A stretch of 7,002 nt of DNA from Paracoccaceae bacterium (GCA_902525995.1 CABZJG010000096.1:1-7002); one strand, 5' to 3'. Shown: positions 1 to 6,063, counted from the first letter of the stretch. Made by a program: numbers and translations. The notes: generated by a model from the sequence alone, not told the origin.

Positions 1-48
1 CAGACTTTGCTTTACCAACTTCTTTGTGCGGACTATCCAATTTGCCAT
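1..48 (-). CDS. 5' fragment of an unidentified gene running out of the window
   Basis: An ATG at 48-46 opens 16 uninterrupted codons (MANWIVRTKKLVKQSL) to the window edge. A GAGAG purine tract about 10 nt upstream could be its ribosome binding site, and it lies inside the last codons of the preceding minus-strand frame (stop at 58-56), which is an operon-like arrangement. The product is basic over the visible part, but too little remains to assign a family. A plus-strand frame from 1 to 99 is also open, so the strand is not certain. Confidence 0.35.
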   Translation of the reverse strand, partial: MANWIVRTKKLVKQSL

Positions 49-70
49 AAGAAAACTACTCTCTTTTTTG

Positions 71-82
71 GGCTGTACAGCC
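71..82. repeat. 12-bp perfect palindrome
   Basis: GGCTGTACAGCC is its own reverse complement and is preceded on the plus strand by a T-rich run. With no loop and no downstream T-tract it is not a good terminator. A dimeric regulator could bind it, but it falls inside the putative minus-strand coding remnant, so a regulatory role is only a possibility. Confidence 0.3.
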
Positions 83-150
83 TTCTAGTAGCAAAATAAA
101 ATCAGAGCACAAACTTATATCCGTACAACAAGGCCACAAATCCTCGTCAT

Positions 151-229
151 CAGAGCCCTTTTTTATTGTCGAAGGCAAGACTGCATAGTCTGTCTCATCG
201 AGCTCGTGTGTTTTCGGCGCGGCTTCATG
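151..229. repeat. Direct repeat copy A, upstream of the pentapeptide gene
   Basis: Bases 185-229 match 1874-1917 at 39 of 45 aligned positions with one gap, including CATCGAGCTCGT and GCTTCATG. Weaker similarity (about 22 of 34) continues back to 151, paired with 1841. The two copies bracket the pentapeptide gene in the same orientation. Similarity ends at 229, which corresponds to the first base of the transposon in the other copy. Confidence 0.7.
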
Positions 230-343
230 CGTTAATCTTGGCTGTAGGTGTTGTTTTTATCAAAATGTGATAACTGTAATCAGAAAATTACACTTCCTGT
301 TGCTATTGTAGGTTCAAAAACCGCAAAGCTGCGGGATTTGATT

Positions 344-349
344 AAGGAG
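344..349 (+). promoter_or_regulatory. Ribosome binding site that fixes the pentapeptide gene start
   Basis: AAGGAG lies 6 nt before the ATG at 356. The longer in-frame option is a GTG at 248 with no comparable site, so 356 is preferred. Confidence 0.7.
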
Positions 350-355
350 AGTGAA

Positions 356-1627
356 ATGAGTGATGAAACAAAGATGCCTAACAAAAAGAAGACGCCTGCG
401 AACGAGAATCCTTGGTATGTGCTGGCAACACTAGCCGGGGAGCAGACAGGTGACACATTTGATGAGGAAATACACAATAAAAATCAACGGTTCTGGAATG
501 CTTGGGCTTGCCAAGAGCTAACGAATGAAGAAAAGGCCGAGATCAATAAAAAGGCAAACTGTGATGTGTTTAAGCATGTTCCAAAATGGGGCAGTGTGGA
601 CGCAGAGGCTAAGGCGCTGTTCAAGAAAAGATTACCAGACCTTGATCTTCCTGCTCCAAGCGAGCCGATATATTTTTATGATTTTAAGTTTACAACGCAT
701 GTTTTTTTCGATGGTTTTATCTTTCTAAGCAGCGCCATTTTCGTGCACGTCACCTTCACCGACGGTGCCAGTTTCATGCACACCACCTTCACCGACAGTG
801 CCTATTTCGAAAACGCCATCTTCACCGACGGTGCCAGTTTCATGCACACCACCTTCACCGACAGTGCCTCTTTCGAAAACGCCATCTTCACCAGAAGCGC
901 CGATTTCATGCACACCACCTTCACCGACAGTGCCTTATTCGAAAGCGCCACCTTCACTGGTGAGGCCATTTTTAAAAACGCCACTTTCTCAGACATGGTG
1001 TATTTTCAGCTATGCACCTTTGAAGGGCCCTCAGACTTCACAGACGCGCGGTTTAGGGCTCCTACCAACTTTAGAGACGCAAAGTTTAAAAAAGCCTATC
1101 CAAGATTTGAGGGCACGTTGCTCCATGACAAAACAAATGTGACGGCAGAAGATGAGAATTGGCCCACGGATGATCAGATCGATGACAAAGACGCTCAAAA
1201 AAATTGCGCTCACCTTCGTCATAATATGGCCCAACAAGGGCTACACGATGCAGCACATTTCTTCTTTCGCCGCGAAATGTACCACAAAATGAAAGGGGCA
1301 AGATTTTGGGAAAATTTGTTTTACAAGCCCTATAAATGGTTTGAATTTGGTTACGGTGTTGGGCAACCTGTCTTATTACTTATTGGTCTCTGGCTTATTG
1401 GCGTTGCAGCATTTTTATATGAATGCAAGTTTATATGGTATCAAGCGATGGGCCTCTCCTTCTCTAACATCTTTAGGTTTTTTGGTTTGCAAGCGGCCTA
1501 TTTTTCATCCAACAGCGATGAACTTGGTGCTTGGCTAAATTTCCTTGGGGGAGCACAAACCGTGCTTGGCTATATTATTCTTTTCTTTTTGGCCCTTGGG
1601 TTGCGCAATCGTTTCCGCCTTAGGTAA
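356..1627 (+). CDS. Pentapeptide-repeat-like membrane protein with channel-like C-terminus
   Basis: The 423-aa product starts at the ATG after AAGGAG; an in-frame GTG at 248 would add 36 residues but lacks a good site. Residues 1-100 form a polar N-terminal region containing NPWYVLATLAGEQTGDTFDE. Residues about 106-245 are a Phe-rich repeat tract in which Phe recurs with alternating spacing of 5 and 6 residues (F-MHTT-F-TDSAY-F-ENAI-F), an F-type variant of pentapeptide repeats resembling the Pentapeptide_3 type. Such tracts fold as right-handed quadrilateral beta-helices. A linker with HFFFRREMYHKMK follows, then a hydrophobic helix at about 335-355, an amphipathic segment at about 369-383 and a second helix at about 400-416, ending in the basic tail LRNRFRLR. 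Two helices around a possible re-entrant segment recall two-helix ion-channel modules, but no TVGYG-type selectivity filter is present, so channel function is inference. The gene stands alone and is AT-richer than the transposon beside it. Confidence 0.85.
   Translation: MSDETKMPNKKKTPANENPWYVLATLAGEQTGDTFDEEIHNKNQRFWNAWACQELTNEEKAEINKKANCDVFKHVPKWGSVDAEAKALFKKRLPDLDLPAPSEPIYFYDFKFTTHVFFDGFIFLSSAIFVHVTFTDGASFMHTTFTDSAYFENAIFTDGASFMHTTFTDSASFENAIFTRSADFMHTTFTDSALFESATFTGEAIFKNATFSDMVYFQLCTFEGPSDFTDARFRAPTNFRDAKFKKAYPRFEGTLLHDKTNVTAEDENWPTDDQIDDKDAQKNCAHLRHNMAQQGLHDAAHFFFRREMYHKMKGARFWENLFYKPYKWFEFGYGVGQPVLLLIGLWLIGVAAFLYECKFIWYQAMGLSFSNIFRFFGLQAAYFSSNSDELGAWLNFLGGAQTVLGYIILFFLALGLRNRFRLR
761..958 (+). 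repeat. Three tandem 66-bp coding repeats
   Basis: Units start at 761, 827 and 893. Units 1 and 2 are almost identical at the DNA level; unit 3 differs mainly in its first codons and near its end. Each unit encodes 22 residues (136-201 of the 423-aa protein) with four Phe. Identity extends to synonymous positions, which points to recent duplication or gene conversion rather than ancient repeats. Confidence 0.9.
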
Positions 1628-1916
1628 TCCTAAAGTCAGTGACCAATAGGAATCAGATGGTCGGCAAATTGCAGCCGCCTGGACAGACGCTGTGCCAAGC
1701 AGCCCTTTACGGCCAGCGAACGGGTTACTGAAACCGCCGACTGTAAATCGTTGGCTCCGAACTTGGGGTTTTGATCGGCCCTGTATGAAGGGTCGATTCC
1801 GGTGGGGGTCAGGATCGTATCGCAAGCCTTATTGTTGGGGCAGGGCGCTTTTGCATTGATTAAATTAAGATGAATAGTCTCTCTCATCGAGCTCGTAGCT
1901 TTCGGCGCTGCTTCAT
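1628..1916. other. Non-coding junction region with transposon remnants
   Basis: No convincing gene is present. A minus-strand open frame (1636-1887) exists, but it reads straight through an inverted-repeat remnant and has no visible ribosome binding site. The stretch holds the decayed terminal repeat at 1789-1828 and most of direct repeat copy B. I see no clear terminator for the pentapeptide gene. Confidence 0.6.
1789..1828 (+). repeat. Decayed terminal inverted repeat of a related Tn3-family element
   Basis: This 40-bp stretch aligns without gaps to the intact left terminal repeat at 1917-1956 with six mismatches, in the same orientation and 128 bp further left. GATTCCGGT and AGGATCGTATC are conserved. 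It is best read as the abandoned left end of an older related transposon; no matching right end was seen beyond 5708. Confidence 0.75.
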
Positions 1917-1917
1917 G
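1841..1917. repeat. Direct repeat copy B, abutting the transposon
   Basis: This is the partner of 151-229. Relative to copy A it carries a 1-nt deletion and substitutions that break the minus-strand frame. Its last base coincides with the first G of the left terminal repeat, so the transposon boundary truncates it. Confidence 0.65.
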
Positions 1918-1956
1918 GGGTAGATTCCGGTAGGGGGCAGGATCGTATCACAAGGC
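1917..1956 (+). repeat. Left terminal inverted repeat (IRL)
   Basis: It is a 40-bp exact reverse complement of 5669-5708, starting with the GGGG typical of Tn3-family ends. It overlaps the last codons and stop (1950-1948) of the resolvase gene, so coding and transposase-binding sequence share the same bases. Confidence 0.95.
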
Positions 1957-2556
1957 ATTTTGGCGGTGCCGACGGACGATGTCGGTGACGGTATTTTTCG
2001 AGATGCCGAGGTCCCGGTCGATCCATCGGTATGACCTTCCGTCTTCGACGGCCTGTAACACCTTCGAAGCCAGCTTGTCGGACTTGGGGCGTTGTCCCGG
2101 CTGACGCCCAAGCTTCTTGCCGCGTGCTCGCGCGGCGGCGAGGCCGGATTTCACGCGCTCGCTGAGAAGATCGCGCTCGAATTGCGCGATCCCGGCCAGC
2201 ATGGTGGCCATCATCCGACCATGAGGTGTGTCGAGCTCGAAGGTCATGCCGTTCATGGCCACGACCGAGACTTTCCAGCCCGCGAGGCGATTGAGGGTAT
2301 CGAGCAGGTCCTGAGTGGACCGCCCCCACCGGGAAAGCTCACTGACCAGAATGGCGTCTATCTGCCGGGCCTGCGCGAGATCGAGGATCTGATTGCGGGC
2401 GGCGCGATTGGCTGAGGCCCCGGAGGCTGTTTCCTTGAACACACCGACCACGTCATAGCCGCCGCGTTCCGCGAATGCGGCCAGCTCGGAGACCTGCCGC
2501 TCACAAGACTGGTCGGATGTCGAAACCCTGGCGTAGATGACCGCACGTTGTCCCAG
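1948..2556 (-). CDS. tnpR: Serine site-specific recombinase (TnpR resolvase)
   Basis: This enzyme resolves transposition cointegrates at the res site. From a CTG at 2556-2554 the product is 202 aa. The N-terminal catalytic domain has YARVSTSDQ with nucleophile Ser12 and Arg10, then ELSRWGRS (Arg76, Arg79), GRMMATMLAGIAQFERDLLSER (about 113-134) and GRQPGQRPKSD. A C-terminal helix-turn-helix covers about 160-200 (DRDLGISKNTVTDIVRRH). The first ATG/GTG-type start in frame is a GTG at 2451, giving only 167 aa and losing the catalytic Ser; the frame upstream is open to a TAA without ATG, GTG or TTG. CTG is preceded by a GAGGGGG tract about 5 nt away, so I chose it. Either CTG initiation or a lost ATG is possible, and in the latter case the gene may be impaired. 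It is divergent from tnpA, and its 3' end lies inside IRL. Confidence 0.85.
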   Translation of the reverse strand: MGQRAVIYARVSTSDQSCERQVSELAAFAERGGYDVVGVFKETASGASANRAARNQILDLAQARQIDAILVSELSRWGRSTQDLLDTLNRLAGWKVSVVAMNGMTFELDTPHGRMMATMLAGIAQFERDLLSERVKSGLAAARARGKKLGRQPGQRPKSDKLASKVLQAVEDGRSYRWIDRDLGISKNTVTDIVRRHRQNAL

Positions 2557-2650
2557 TTGAACCCCCTCGGAATTTGGCCTTGCAAGCCTTTGATATTGCT
2601 GGTGCGGATTTTGTCCTGAACAGACTAATGATTAACAAGGACAAACCCAC
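2557..2650. promoter_or_regulatory. Divergent tnpR-tnpA intergenic region, candidate res site
   Basis: The 94 bp between the two start codons is where Tn3-family elements normally carry res and both promoters. The clearest candidate subsite is the 34-bp imperfect palindrome at 2611-2644. A smaller palindrome, CTTGCAAG, lies at 2579-2586. At 94 bp it is a little short for a classical three-subsite res, so part may extend into the tnpR start. By analogy, resolvase binding here would repress both genes. No confident -35/-10 pair was identified. Confidence 0.55.
2611..2644. repeat. 34-bp imperfect palindrome, likely res subsite
   Basis: The arms TTGTCCT and AGGACAA sit at the outer ends of a 34-bp span with an AA dinucleotide at its exact centre (2627-2628). 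Serine resolvase dimers bind such spaced inverted motifs and cut at the centre. The right arm overlaps the tnpA ribosome binding site AAGGA (2637-2641), which would couple binding to repression of tnpA. Confidence 0.5.
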
Positions 2651-5554
2651 ATGCCAAGACGCTCTATTCTGACCGCGCGCCAACGCGCGGCGCTGTTCGA
2701 CCTTCCGACAGACGAAGCCAGCATCCTCTATCACTACACGTTGTCGGATCATGACATCGACATCATTCAAACCCGTCGCCACGCTCGCAATCGCCTCGGC
2801 TTCGCCCTTCAGCTTTGTGCGTTCCGGTATCCTGGTCGATTGTTGGTGTCGGGCGAGGTCATTCCCGAGCCCATCAGCCGCTTCATCGCCGCACAGCTTG
2901 GCGAAGAGATGGATGAGCTTTCCCATTACGCCGAGACCGACGTAACGCGGCGAAGGCATCTGGTCGACTTGCGTCAGGTCTACGGCTTCAAGATGTTCTC
3001 TGGTCACCGCGCGCGGGAGCTGAAGGCCTGGTTGGCGGGTGAGGCGGAGAACGCGACCACCAACCATGATCTGGCCCGTCGGTTTGTCGACGAGTGCCGC
3101 CGGACCAAAACTGTCCTGCCGGGTATATCCGTCATCGAGCGCCTCTGCGCGGATGCGCTTGTCGCGGCGGAACGCCGGATCGACAGCGCCATCGTGGCTC
3201 GACTGGACGAGCCCCTGAAAACCCGCCTTGACGCGCTGCTTACGGAGATGGTCGAGGGCAAGGTCAGCAGGTTCGTCTGGCTACGCCAATTCGAGGTGGG
3301 GCAGAACTCGGCCGATGCCACCCGCCTCCTCGACCGGCTGGAATTCCTGCAGGGGATGAACCTGTCACCTGACATCCTCGCGGGGATTCCACCCCATCGG
3401 GTGAGCCGCTTGCAACGTCAGGGGGAACGCTATTTTGCCGATGGTCTGCGCGACATCAGCAGTGATCGCCGCCTGGCCATCCTCGCGGTCTGCGCGGTCG
3501 CATGGCGAGCGGCGCTTGCCGATGCAGTCATCGAGACCCACGACCGGATCGTGGGCAAGACATGGCAGGGTGCCAAGAAGCTCTGCGATGCCAAGATCGC
3601 TGACGCAAAGACGGCGGTGCAGGACACCCTGCGCGCCTTCAAATCCCTCGGTGCCGCCTTGCTCGACGCCAGAAGCGATGGCGCGTGCTTGGATCAGGCG
3701 ACGGAGCTGACCTGCGGGTGGGAACGGCTTGAAGGGTTGGTTGCCACCGCCGCCGAGTTGACCGACACGATGGCCGCTGACCCCTTGGCGCATGTTGGCC
3801 AAGGCTATCACCGGTTCCGGCGCTATGCCCCGCGCATGCTGCGCGCGTTGGATATCCGGGCGGCGGGTGTCACTGCGCCCTTGCTGCAAGCCAGCACACT
3901 GATCGCGGAAGATGAAAGGCCGGATGAACGACCGGTTGGCTTCCTGCGGCGCGGCTCCAAATGGCATCGCCATCTGAATGCCCAGGAGGAAGATGGCCAC
4001 CGGCTCTGGGAGGTGGCGGTGTTGTTCCATCTGCGGGAAGCGTTCCGCTCTGGCGATATCTGGGTGCCTCATTCCCGGCGCTACAGCGATCTGAAGCAAG
4101 CTCTGGTTCCTGCCGAGGCGGTGAAGGACATACCAAGACTGTCCGTGCCACTTGATCCGGAAGCCTGGCTTGCCGACCGCAAGGCACGCATGACCGACGG
4201 CCTGGCGCGGCTGGCCAAGGCGGCGCGCGCGGGGGCCATTCCCGGCGGATCGATCGAGAACGGCGTCCTGAAGCTCGACCGCCTGAGCGCCGCGGTGCCC
4301 GAAGATGCGGATGAGTTGGTGCTCGACCTCTACGACCGGCTGCCCGCCATACGGATCACCGAGCTGATGCAGGAGGTCGATGCGGATATCGGCTTCACCG
4401 AAACCTTCATCAGTGCGCAAACCGGCGCGCCCTGCAAAGACCAGATCGGCATGCTGACCGTGCTGCTGGCTGAAGGCCTGAACCTCGGCCTCAGCAAGAT
4501 GGCTGAGGCGACCAACACCCATGATTACTTCCAGCTGTCCCGGCTGTCGCGTTGGCATGTGGAGAGCGACGCCATCAACCAGGCCCTCGCCATGGTGATC
4601 GAAGCGCAATCCCGGCTGCCTATGGCCAGGTTTTGGGGTGGTGGCATGACCGCCTCCAGCGACGGGCAATTCTTCCCCGCCGCCCGGCAGGGCGAAGCCA
4701 TGAACCTCATCAACGCGAAATACGGCTCTGAGCCGGGCCTCAAGGCCTACACCCATGTCTCCGACCAGTTCGGCCCCTTCGCGACCCAGAACATTCCGGC
4801 CACCGTGGGCGAGGCACCTTACATCCTGGACGGGCTGTTGATGAACGAGGCGGGGCGGAAGATCACAGAGCAGTATGCCGACACCGGCGGGTTCACCGAT
4901 CACGTCTTTGCCGTGACCTCGCTGCTTGGGTTCCGGTTCATCCCGCGTATCCGCGACCTGCCATCCCGACGGTTCCACCTCTTCGACCCGGCGTCAGCGC
5001 CAAACGAACTGCGCAGCCTTATCGGTGGCAAGATCCGCGAGGGCCTTGTCGTCCAGAACTGGCCCAGTGTGCTGCGGTCTGCCGCCACCATGGTCACAGG
5101 CGTTATGCCGCCCAGTCAGTTGCTCAAGAAGTTCGCGGCCTATCCGCGCCAGCACGAGCTGGCCGTGGCGCTGCGTGAAATCGGCCGCGTCGAACGTACC
5201 CTCTTCATCATCGAATGGCTCCTCGACGCCGACATGCAGCGGCGGGCCCAGATCGGGCTGAACAAGGGCGAGGCCCATCACGCCTTAAAAAACGCCCTGC
5301 GTATCGGGCGGCAGGGCGAAATCCGCGACCGTACCGCCGAGGGTCAGCACTATCGCATGGCCGGTCTCAACCTGCTCGCCGCAATTATTATCTACTGGAA
5401 CACCAAGCACCTCGGTCAGGCCGTCGTCGCGCGGCAGCGGGCCGGGCTAAACTGCGACCCGGCTCTGCTCGCGCATATCTCGCCGCTTGGATGGGCCCAC
5501 ATCCTGCTCACCGGCGAATACCGGTGGCGGCGGCAAGCCGGGGCAAAGGTGTGA
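2651..5554 (+). CDS. tnpA: Tn3-family transposase TnpA
   Basis: This 967-aa protein is close to the usual Tn3 TnpA length and appears intact. It catalyses replicative transposition by binding the 40-bp ends and joining them to target DNA, forming cointegrates. The N-terminal part (about 1-160, ILTARQRAALFDLPTDEASI onward) matches the DUF4158-type DNA-binding region of the family; the C-terminal part (about 570-955) is the DDE_Tnp_Tn3 catalytic domain. A likely triad is Asp671 (TASSDGQFF), Asp744 (EQYADTGGFTDHVF) and Glu874 (LNKGEAHHAL). Spacings of 73 and 130 residues closely match Tn4430 (D679, D751, E881, known from the family). The family block GEIRDRTAEGQHYRMAGLNL follows, with IIYWNTKHL. 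The ATG at 2651 has AAGGA 9 nt upstream. It is divergent from tnpR. Confidence 0.97.
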   Translation: MPRRSILTARQRAALFDLPTDEASILYHYTLSDHDIDIIQTRRHARNRLGFALQLCAFRYPGRLLVSGEVIPEPISRFIAAQLGEEMDELSHYAETDVTRRRHLVDLRQVYGFKMFSGHRARELKAWLAGEAENATTNHDLARRFVDECRRTKTVLPGISVIERLCADALVAAERRIDSAIVARLDEPLKTRLDALLTEMVEGKVSRFVWLRQFEVGQNSADATRLLDRLEFLQGMNLSPDILAGIPPHRVSRLQRQGERYFADGLRDISSDRRLAILAVCAVAWRAALADAVIETHDRIVGKTWQGAKKLCDAKIADAKTAVQDTLRAFKSLGAALLDARSDGACLDQATELTCGWERLEGLVATAAELTDTMAADPLAHVGQGYHRFRRYAPRMLRALDIRAAGVTAPLLQASTLIAEDERPDERPVGFLRRGSKWHRHLNAQEEDGHRLWEVAVLFHLREAFRSGDIWVPHSRRYSDLKQALVPAEAVKDIPRLSVPLDPEAWLADRKARMTDGLARLAKAARAGAIPGGSIENGVLKLDRLSAAVPEDADELVLDLYDRLPAIRITELMQEVDADIGFTETFISAQTGAPCKDQIGMLTVLLAEGLNLGLSKMAEATNTHDYFQLSRLSRWHVESDAINQALAMVIEAQSRLPMARFWGGGMTASSDGQFFPAARQGEAMNLINAKYGSEPGLKAYTHVSDQFGPFATQNIPATVGEAPYILDGLLMNEAGRKITEQYADTGGFTDHVFAVTSLLGFRFIPRIRDLPSRRFHLFDPASAPNELRSLIGGKIREGLVVQNWPSVLRSAATMVTGVMPPSQLLKKFAAYPRQHELAVALREIGRVERTLFIIEWLLDADMQRRAQIGLNKGEAHHALKNALRIGRQGEIRDRTAEGQHYRMAGLNLLAAIIIYWNTKHLGQAVVARQRAGLNCDPALLAHISPLGWAHILLTGEYRWRRQAGAKV

Positions 5555-5668
5555 AGTAATCATCCCTATATCTTGCCACCTTCACGGCCACCAAACAGGT
5601 GCACTATGCTCATGGCCACCGCGAAGGCGACCACAGGGCTCAAATTGAAGGGATGTAGGGGCGTCAAG

Positions 5669-5708
5669 GCCTTGTGATACGATCCTGCCCCCTACCGGAA
5701 TCTACCCC
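5669..5708 (-). repeat. Right terminal inverted repeat (IRR)
   Basis: It is an exact 40-bp reverse complement of 1917-1956, ending ...ATCTACCCC at 5708. It follows tnpA by 114 bp of apparently non-coding sequence. Confidence 0.95.
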
Positions 5709-5806
5709 ATAGCGGGGAGCGCCCGCGTTACCGCACAATTGATAAACCGGATATCGGAACAGTCCTGTAGGCCTAGCCGATCCAAACTGGCCTGTGAAGT
5801 TTGGTG

Positions 5807-5818
5807 GGCAAATCACCC
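5807..5818 (+). repeat. Left 12-bp flanking direct repeat of the MITE-like element
   Basis: GGCAAATCACCC here is repeated exactly at 5991-6002, immediately outside the two terminal inverted repeats. This is the arrangement expected of a target-site duplication. Confidence 0.7.
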
Positions 5819-5990
5819 AGGGCAATCGACTGAACCCGATTAACGCTAGTGCGGGCGCATTAGGCGCCCCCTAAAGTAGCAAAATGCGAGATCAGAACAT
5901 CGTTTTTGGATGAGGTTGCCGAGAAATGTACACGCTCAGAGCGTTTTACTACGCGACCTGAATGCTATAACGTGTTCAGTCGATTCCCCT
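5819..5990. mobile_element. MITE-like non-autonomous element (about 172 bp)
   Basis: The ends CAGGGCAATCGACTGAAC (5818-5835) and GTTCAGTCGATTCCCCTG (5974-5991) are inverted repeats matching at 17 of 18 positions; weaker matching continues inward for about 10 bp. Both sides carry the exact 12-bp repeat GGCAAATCACCC, which shares one base with each terminal repeat. The interior is non-coding and strongly self-complementary: GGGCGC/GCGCCC around ATTAG (5853-5869), ACGCT/AGCGT around CAG (5932-5944), and GTAGCAAAATGC/GCGTTTTACTAC (5876-5887 and 5941-5952, 10 of 12). Terminal inverted repeats, a plausible target duplication and no gene fit a miniature element moved in trans. A 10-13 bp duplication is known for IS4-type elements, but the parental IS was not identified. 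Confidence 0.7.
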
Positions 5991-6002
5991 GGCAAATCAC
6001 CC
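5991..6002 (+). repeat. Right 12-bp flanking direct repeat of the MITE-like element
   Basis: This is an exact copy of GGCAAATCACCC at 5807-5818. All but its first two bases belong to the left arm of the hairpin at 5993-6019, so the insertion target was one arm of a palindrome. Confidence 0.7.
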
Positions 6003-6019
6003 CTCGATGGGGTGATTTG
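5993..6019. terminator. Strong hairpin, possible terminator
   Basis: CAAATCACCCC and GGGGTGATTTG are perfect 11-bp arms around a 5-base loop TCGAT. It lies 45 bp beyond the last stop of the minus-strand cluster, so it could end that transcript. A clear T-tract is missing on both strands (ATCATTTAT follows on plus, none on minus), so it could instead be a protein-binding palindrome or a 3'-end stabilising structure. Confidence 0.5.
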
Positions 6020-6063
6020 ATCATTTATAAAGAGCGACCCAGAATATTCAAAACTTCGAGCAA

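Larger units (their letters stand above)
56..229 (-). pseudogene. Possible 3' remnant of an unidentified gene
   Basis: A minus-strand frame is open from 256 down to a TAG at 58-56 (66 codons) without any ATG or GTG start. From about 229 it reads HEAAPKTHELDETDYAVLPS and then an acidic, Cys-containing tail (SDDEDLWPCCTDISLCSDF) ending EGCTAQKRE. Its upstream half is duplicated at 1841-1917, where the same frame is recognisable (HEAAPK, then ELDE and DY) but carries a frameshift and a stop. Similarity between the two copies stops at 229, so the frame beyond that is probably not original. I read this as the tail of a gene that lost its 5' end. No family was recognised. The alternative is a non-coding repeat that happens to be open. 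Confidence 0.35.
1917..5708. mobile_element. Complete Tn3-family unit transposon (3,792 bp)
   Basis: Perfect 40-bp terminal inverted repeats beginning GGGGTAGATTCCGG enclose a divergent serine resolvase and a 967-aa Tn3 transposase. No passenger gene is visible: the space right of tnpA is only 114 bp. The flanking five bases are TTCAT (1912-1916) and ATAGC (5709-5713), so the usual 5-bp target duplication is absent. That suggests recombination, deletion or an adjacent event after insertion. The element is much GC-richer than its flanks. Its Tn3 subgroup was not resolved. Confidence 0.93.
5709..6063. other. Non-coding stretch between transposon and minus-strand gene cluster
   Basis: No convincing gene is present. 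Open frames continuing out of the right terminal repeat are short and stop quickly. The stretch contains the MITE-like element at 5819-5990 with its flanking direct repeats and the hairpin at 5993-6019. 5709-5806 shows nothing recognisable. Confidence 0.6.

Noticed and set aside
71..82. Palindrome GGCTGTACAGCC as a LexA or terminator site
   Set aside because: The spacing does not match alphaproteobacterial LexA boxes, and there is no loop or downstream T-tract for termination.
115..140. Weak resemblance of CGTACAACAAGGC to the inner part of the transposon terminal repeat
   Set aside because: Only about 11 of 13 bases match and the rest of the 40-bp end is absent; this is compatible with chance.
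761..958. Regular 66-bp repeats as a CRISPR array
   Set aside because: The repeats are contiguous with no unique spacers and are in frame inside a protein-coding gene.
1636..1887. Minus-strand 83-codon frame left of the transposon
   Set aside because: It runs through the decayed terminal repeat (giving the CDTILTPTGID string) and has no ribosome binding site; it looks like a chance frame over repeat sequence.
3365..4978. Minus-strand 537-codon open frame opposite the transposase gene
   Set aside because: It is antisense to a clearly real tnpA with an intact DDE domain; long antisense frames are expected from the third-position GC bias, and the translation shows no recognisable domain.
5566..5667. 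Minus-strand 33-codon hydrophobic frame (from TTG, ...VVAFAVAMSIVHLFGG...) between tnpA and the right end
   Set aside because: It has a TTG start with no properly spaced ribosome binding site, and its start lies next to the terminal repeat. It could be a transposon mini-gene, but the evidence is too thin to list.
5709..5760. Continuation of the interrupted direct repeat on the right side of the transposon
   Set aside because: Beyond a 6-base GCGTTA match there is no similarity to the sequence following copy A at 229, so the right flank is not the other half of the same target.
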